DNA of 24,264 bases from CAZAKZ01 sp964485695 (GTDB taxonomy: Bacteria > Planctomycetota > JAFGQW01): the NCBI GenBank assembly GCA_964485695.1, contig CAZAKZ010000086.1, forward strand, positions 1 through 24,264, written 5' to 3'. A program made the translations under genes and the position numbers. The first letter of the stretch is position 1. Each line of letters opens with the position of its first letter. This document shows, one piece after another, positions 22,640 through 24,264 of this stretch. The notes beneath the pieces were generated by a model, which was not told where the DNA came from, made no database searches, and worked only from the letters and a program-made list of their open reading frames with translations.

Positions 22640-24202
22640 GTGAGTATCGCCCAATCCACGATTTCTCCAACGAAGCCGCAATCGGCCGAAGATTTCACGT
22701 CGCGCCCCGAGCACGCCCAGGTCTCGCGTGAAATTCGTTATGCTCCACCGCGATACCGAAACGAGATTGGTAAATTCAATATCCACCGGTCATCAAGCTG
22801 TCGCAATTGCGGCAAGTGCGTCGAGACTTGCCAATACGGTGTTCACGTGCGGCCGGACGGCTATCGCTCGATGGTTCGCCCGTTTGACTACCGCTGCATT
22901 GGCCCTGACTGTGCGAACACGGAGAACTACTGCATAGACGCATGCCCTCAGCAAGCGTTGACGCTGAGCGAGAACCCGGCTTTCAGCACCCTGGGCGACT
23001 ACCGCTGGACAGCAGATCTGTTGGCCAGCACGTGGCAAATGGCCGAGACCGGACATGCACCGGCATCCTATTTAGAGAGCGAGATCGGCGCGTCGGGTGG
23101 CGGTTTCGATCGTTTGCGGCTCCGCTTCCCCGACGCTACACCAAAGGGCCTCCGACGCGAGGACATATCGACTGAAGTACTGCTGAACCGTCGCAACGAC
23201 TCACGACCGCCGCTGAAGATCGACGTCCCCTGGTACGGCGGCGGCATGTCGTTCGGTTCCACCAGTACGAACGTACTGCTGGCCAGGGCCCGGACGGCCA
23301 AAGCGTGGAACACGCTCACCTGCACGGGCGAAGGCGGCTATCTGGAACGTCTCGTGCCATACAAAGACCACGTGATCACGCAAGTCGCCACGGGCCTGTT
23401 CGGCGTGCGCGAGGAGACGATTCAGCGTGCTCCGGTCGTTGAATTCAAGTATGCCCAGGGGGCAAAGCCTGGCTTGGGCGGGCACCTATTGGGCGATAAG
23501 AACACGCCACCGGTCGCGAAAATGCGCGAGGCCGTCGTGGGCACCTCGCTCTTCTCGCCGTTTCCGTTCCACAGCATCTACTCGGTGGAAGACCACAAGA
23601 AACACTTGGACTGGATCGAGCACGTCAACCCGCGAGCCCTATTATCCGCCAAGGTTTCCACGCCAGTCGATGTGGACATGGTTGCGGTCGGTTCGTACTA
23701 CGCCGGTGCACACATCGTTCATCTGGATGGCAGCTATGGCGGCACGGGCGCGGCTCCGAACATCGCGAAGAAGAATATCGCCATGCCGATTGAATACGCG
23801 ATCAATCGTGTCCACCAGTTTCTGGTGGACGAGGGCATTCGCGACGACATCACCGTGATCGCCAGTGGCGGCGTTCGCACACCGGCGGACATGGTCAAGG
23901 CCATTGCGTTGGGGGCCGACGGCGTGGTTGTAGGCACTGGCGAATTGGCGGCCGTGAGCTGTATCCGTTGTGGAAACTGCGAAAGCGGCCGCGGATGCGC
24001 TCGGGGAATCACGACTACCGACCCAGGGCTGATGCCCATGATCTCGATTGAATGGGCCACGCAACGGTTGGTGAATCTGTACAACGCCTGGCGAGAGATG
24101 GTCGTCGACCTTCTGTATCGTCTAGGTCTTGAGTCGGTTGCGGCCCTGCGAGGCCGAACCGATCTGTTGATGCATTTGGATTACGAAAGCAACATGAAAT
24201 GA
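22640..24202 (+). CDS. FMN-binding glutamate synthase family protein with ferredoxin domain
   Basis: The 520-residue protein starts at GTG 22640 (GGGGAAAAG upstream). The N-terminal part has cysteine sets Cys54, 57, 60, 64 and Cys86, 91, 98, 102, probably two [4Fe-4S] clusters. From about residue 150 it has an FMN domain like that of GltB: YGGGMSFGSTSTNVLLARA, LTCTGEGGY, YAQGAKPGLGGHLLGDKNT, HLDGSYGGTGAAP and IASGGVRTPADMVKAIALGA. Instead of GltB's three cysteines it has four, Cys441, 444, 447, 453 (CIRCGNCESGRGCARGITTT), spaced exactly as in the upstream paralogue. It lacks the amidotransferase and GXGXG domains, which may be encoded beyond the window. It could be the FMN subunit of a split glutamate-synthase-like enzyme or an electron-transfer partner of MetF. 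Confidence 0.9.
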   Translation: MSIAQSTISPTKPQSAEDFTSRPEHAQVSREIRYAPPRYRNEIGKFNIHRSSSCRNCGKCVETCQYGVHVRPDGYRSMVRPFDYRCIGPDCANTENYCIDACPQQALTLSENPAFSTLGDYRWTADLLASTWQMAETGHAPASYLESEIGASGGGFDRLRLRFPDATPKGLRREDISTEVLLNRRNDSRPPLKIDVPWYGGGMSFGSTSTNVLLARARTAKAWNTLTCTGEGGYLERLVPYKDHVITQVATGLFGVREETIQRAPVVEFKYAQGAKPGLGGHLLGDKNTPPVAKMREAVVGTSLFSPFPFHSIYSVEDHKKHLDWIEHVNPRALLSAKVSTPVDVDMVAVGSYYAGAHIVHLDGSYGGTGAAPNIAKKNIAMPIEYAINRVHQFLVDEGIRDDITVIASGGVRTPADMVKAIALGADGVVVGTGELAAVSCIRCGNCESGRGCARGITTTDPGLMPMISIEWATQRLVNLYNAWREMVVDLLYRLGLESVAALRGRTDLLMHLDYESNMK

Positions 24203-24226
24203 CTCGATCGTTCGTTTAACCCGAAG

Positions 24227-24242
24227 CCGGAGAAGGCTCCGG
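24227..24242. repeat. Short hairpin downstream of the last gene, preceded by GTTTAACC
   Basis: CCGGAG and CTCCGG pair around an AAGG loop, followed by AAAAAGG. Just upstream (24214-24221) is GTTTAACC, the same word that opens the 129-bp element. I recall planctomycete intergenic repeats of the form TAACCCGAAGC, which this resembles. There is no T tract, so termination is not supported. An AAGGA-like sequence at the very end of the window may be the ribosome binding site of a further operon gene. Confidence 0.5.
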
Positions 24243-24264
24243 AAAAAGGAAATAGGTAAGGAAC

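Overview
The window looks like a chromosomal segment of a planctomycete, probably of the Pirellulales type. The evidence is the gene repertoire: a DUF1080 protein, a WD40 protein with a helical insert typical of the group, a VWA protein with one membrane anchor, a PL10-like pectate lyase, a Spy-like/thioredoxin fusion, a Uma2 endonuclease, and many exported proteins. GC content is moderately high. This assignment is inferred from remembered family distributions, not from a search. No rRNA, tRNA, insertion sequence, phage gene or CRISPR array was seen.

Layout. Positions 1-2385, minus strand: dihydroorotase (pyrC), a small retropepsin-like aspartyl protease, and an FxsA-family membrane protein cut by the window edge. 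A divergent Uma2-family gene follows on the plus strand (2524-3207). Positions 3213-5426, minus strand: a two-gene unit of an exported alpha/beta-hydrolase-fold protein, which lacks the usual catalytic residues, and an exported seven-blade WD40 protein. A membrane-anchored VWA protein (5831-7852) is divergent from it across about 400 bp of non-coding DNA. Positions 7874-11971, minus strand: Spy-like/thioredoxin protein, DUF1080 protein, thpR and a PL10-like pectate lyase, with a 14-bp tandem repeat array just upstream of thpR.

Positions 12191-24202, plus strand: a nitrogen and one-carbon metabolism block. A LysR-type regulator precedes gltB and gltD, which encode the two subunits of NADPH-type glutamate synthase. 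A GC-rich hairpin follows gltD. Next comes a tight cluster of an MvhD-type iron-sulfur protein, a MetF-type methylenetetrahydrofolate reductase, and two related multi-cluster Fe-S proteins built on the FMN domain of glutamate synthase. The cluster probably continues past the right edge.

The most interesting part is this last cluster (19694-24202). It combines the electron adaptor known from heterodisulfide reductase/hydrogenase complexes with a folate C1 reductase and two glutamate-synthase-like flavo-iron-sulfur proteins. No hydrogenase or HdrA lies in the window. One of the two paralogues has lost most FMN-domain signatures, and the MetF has Thr where a functionally important Asp is expected. 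A 129-bp imperfect palindrome separates the two paralogues. I infer a dedicated electron-transfer complex for methylene-/methyl-tetrahydrofolate interconversion. This is a hypothesis, not something shown by the sequence.
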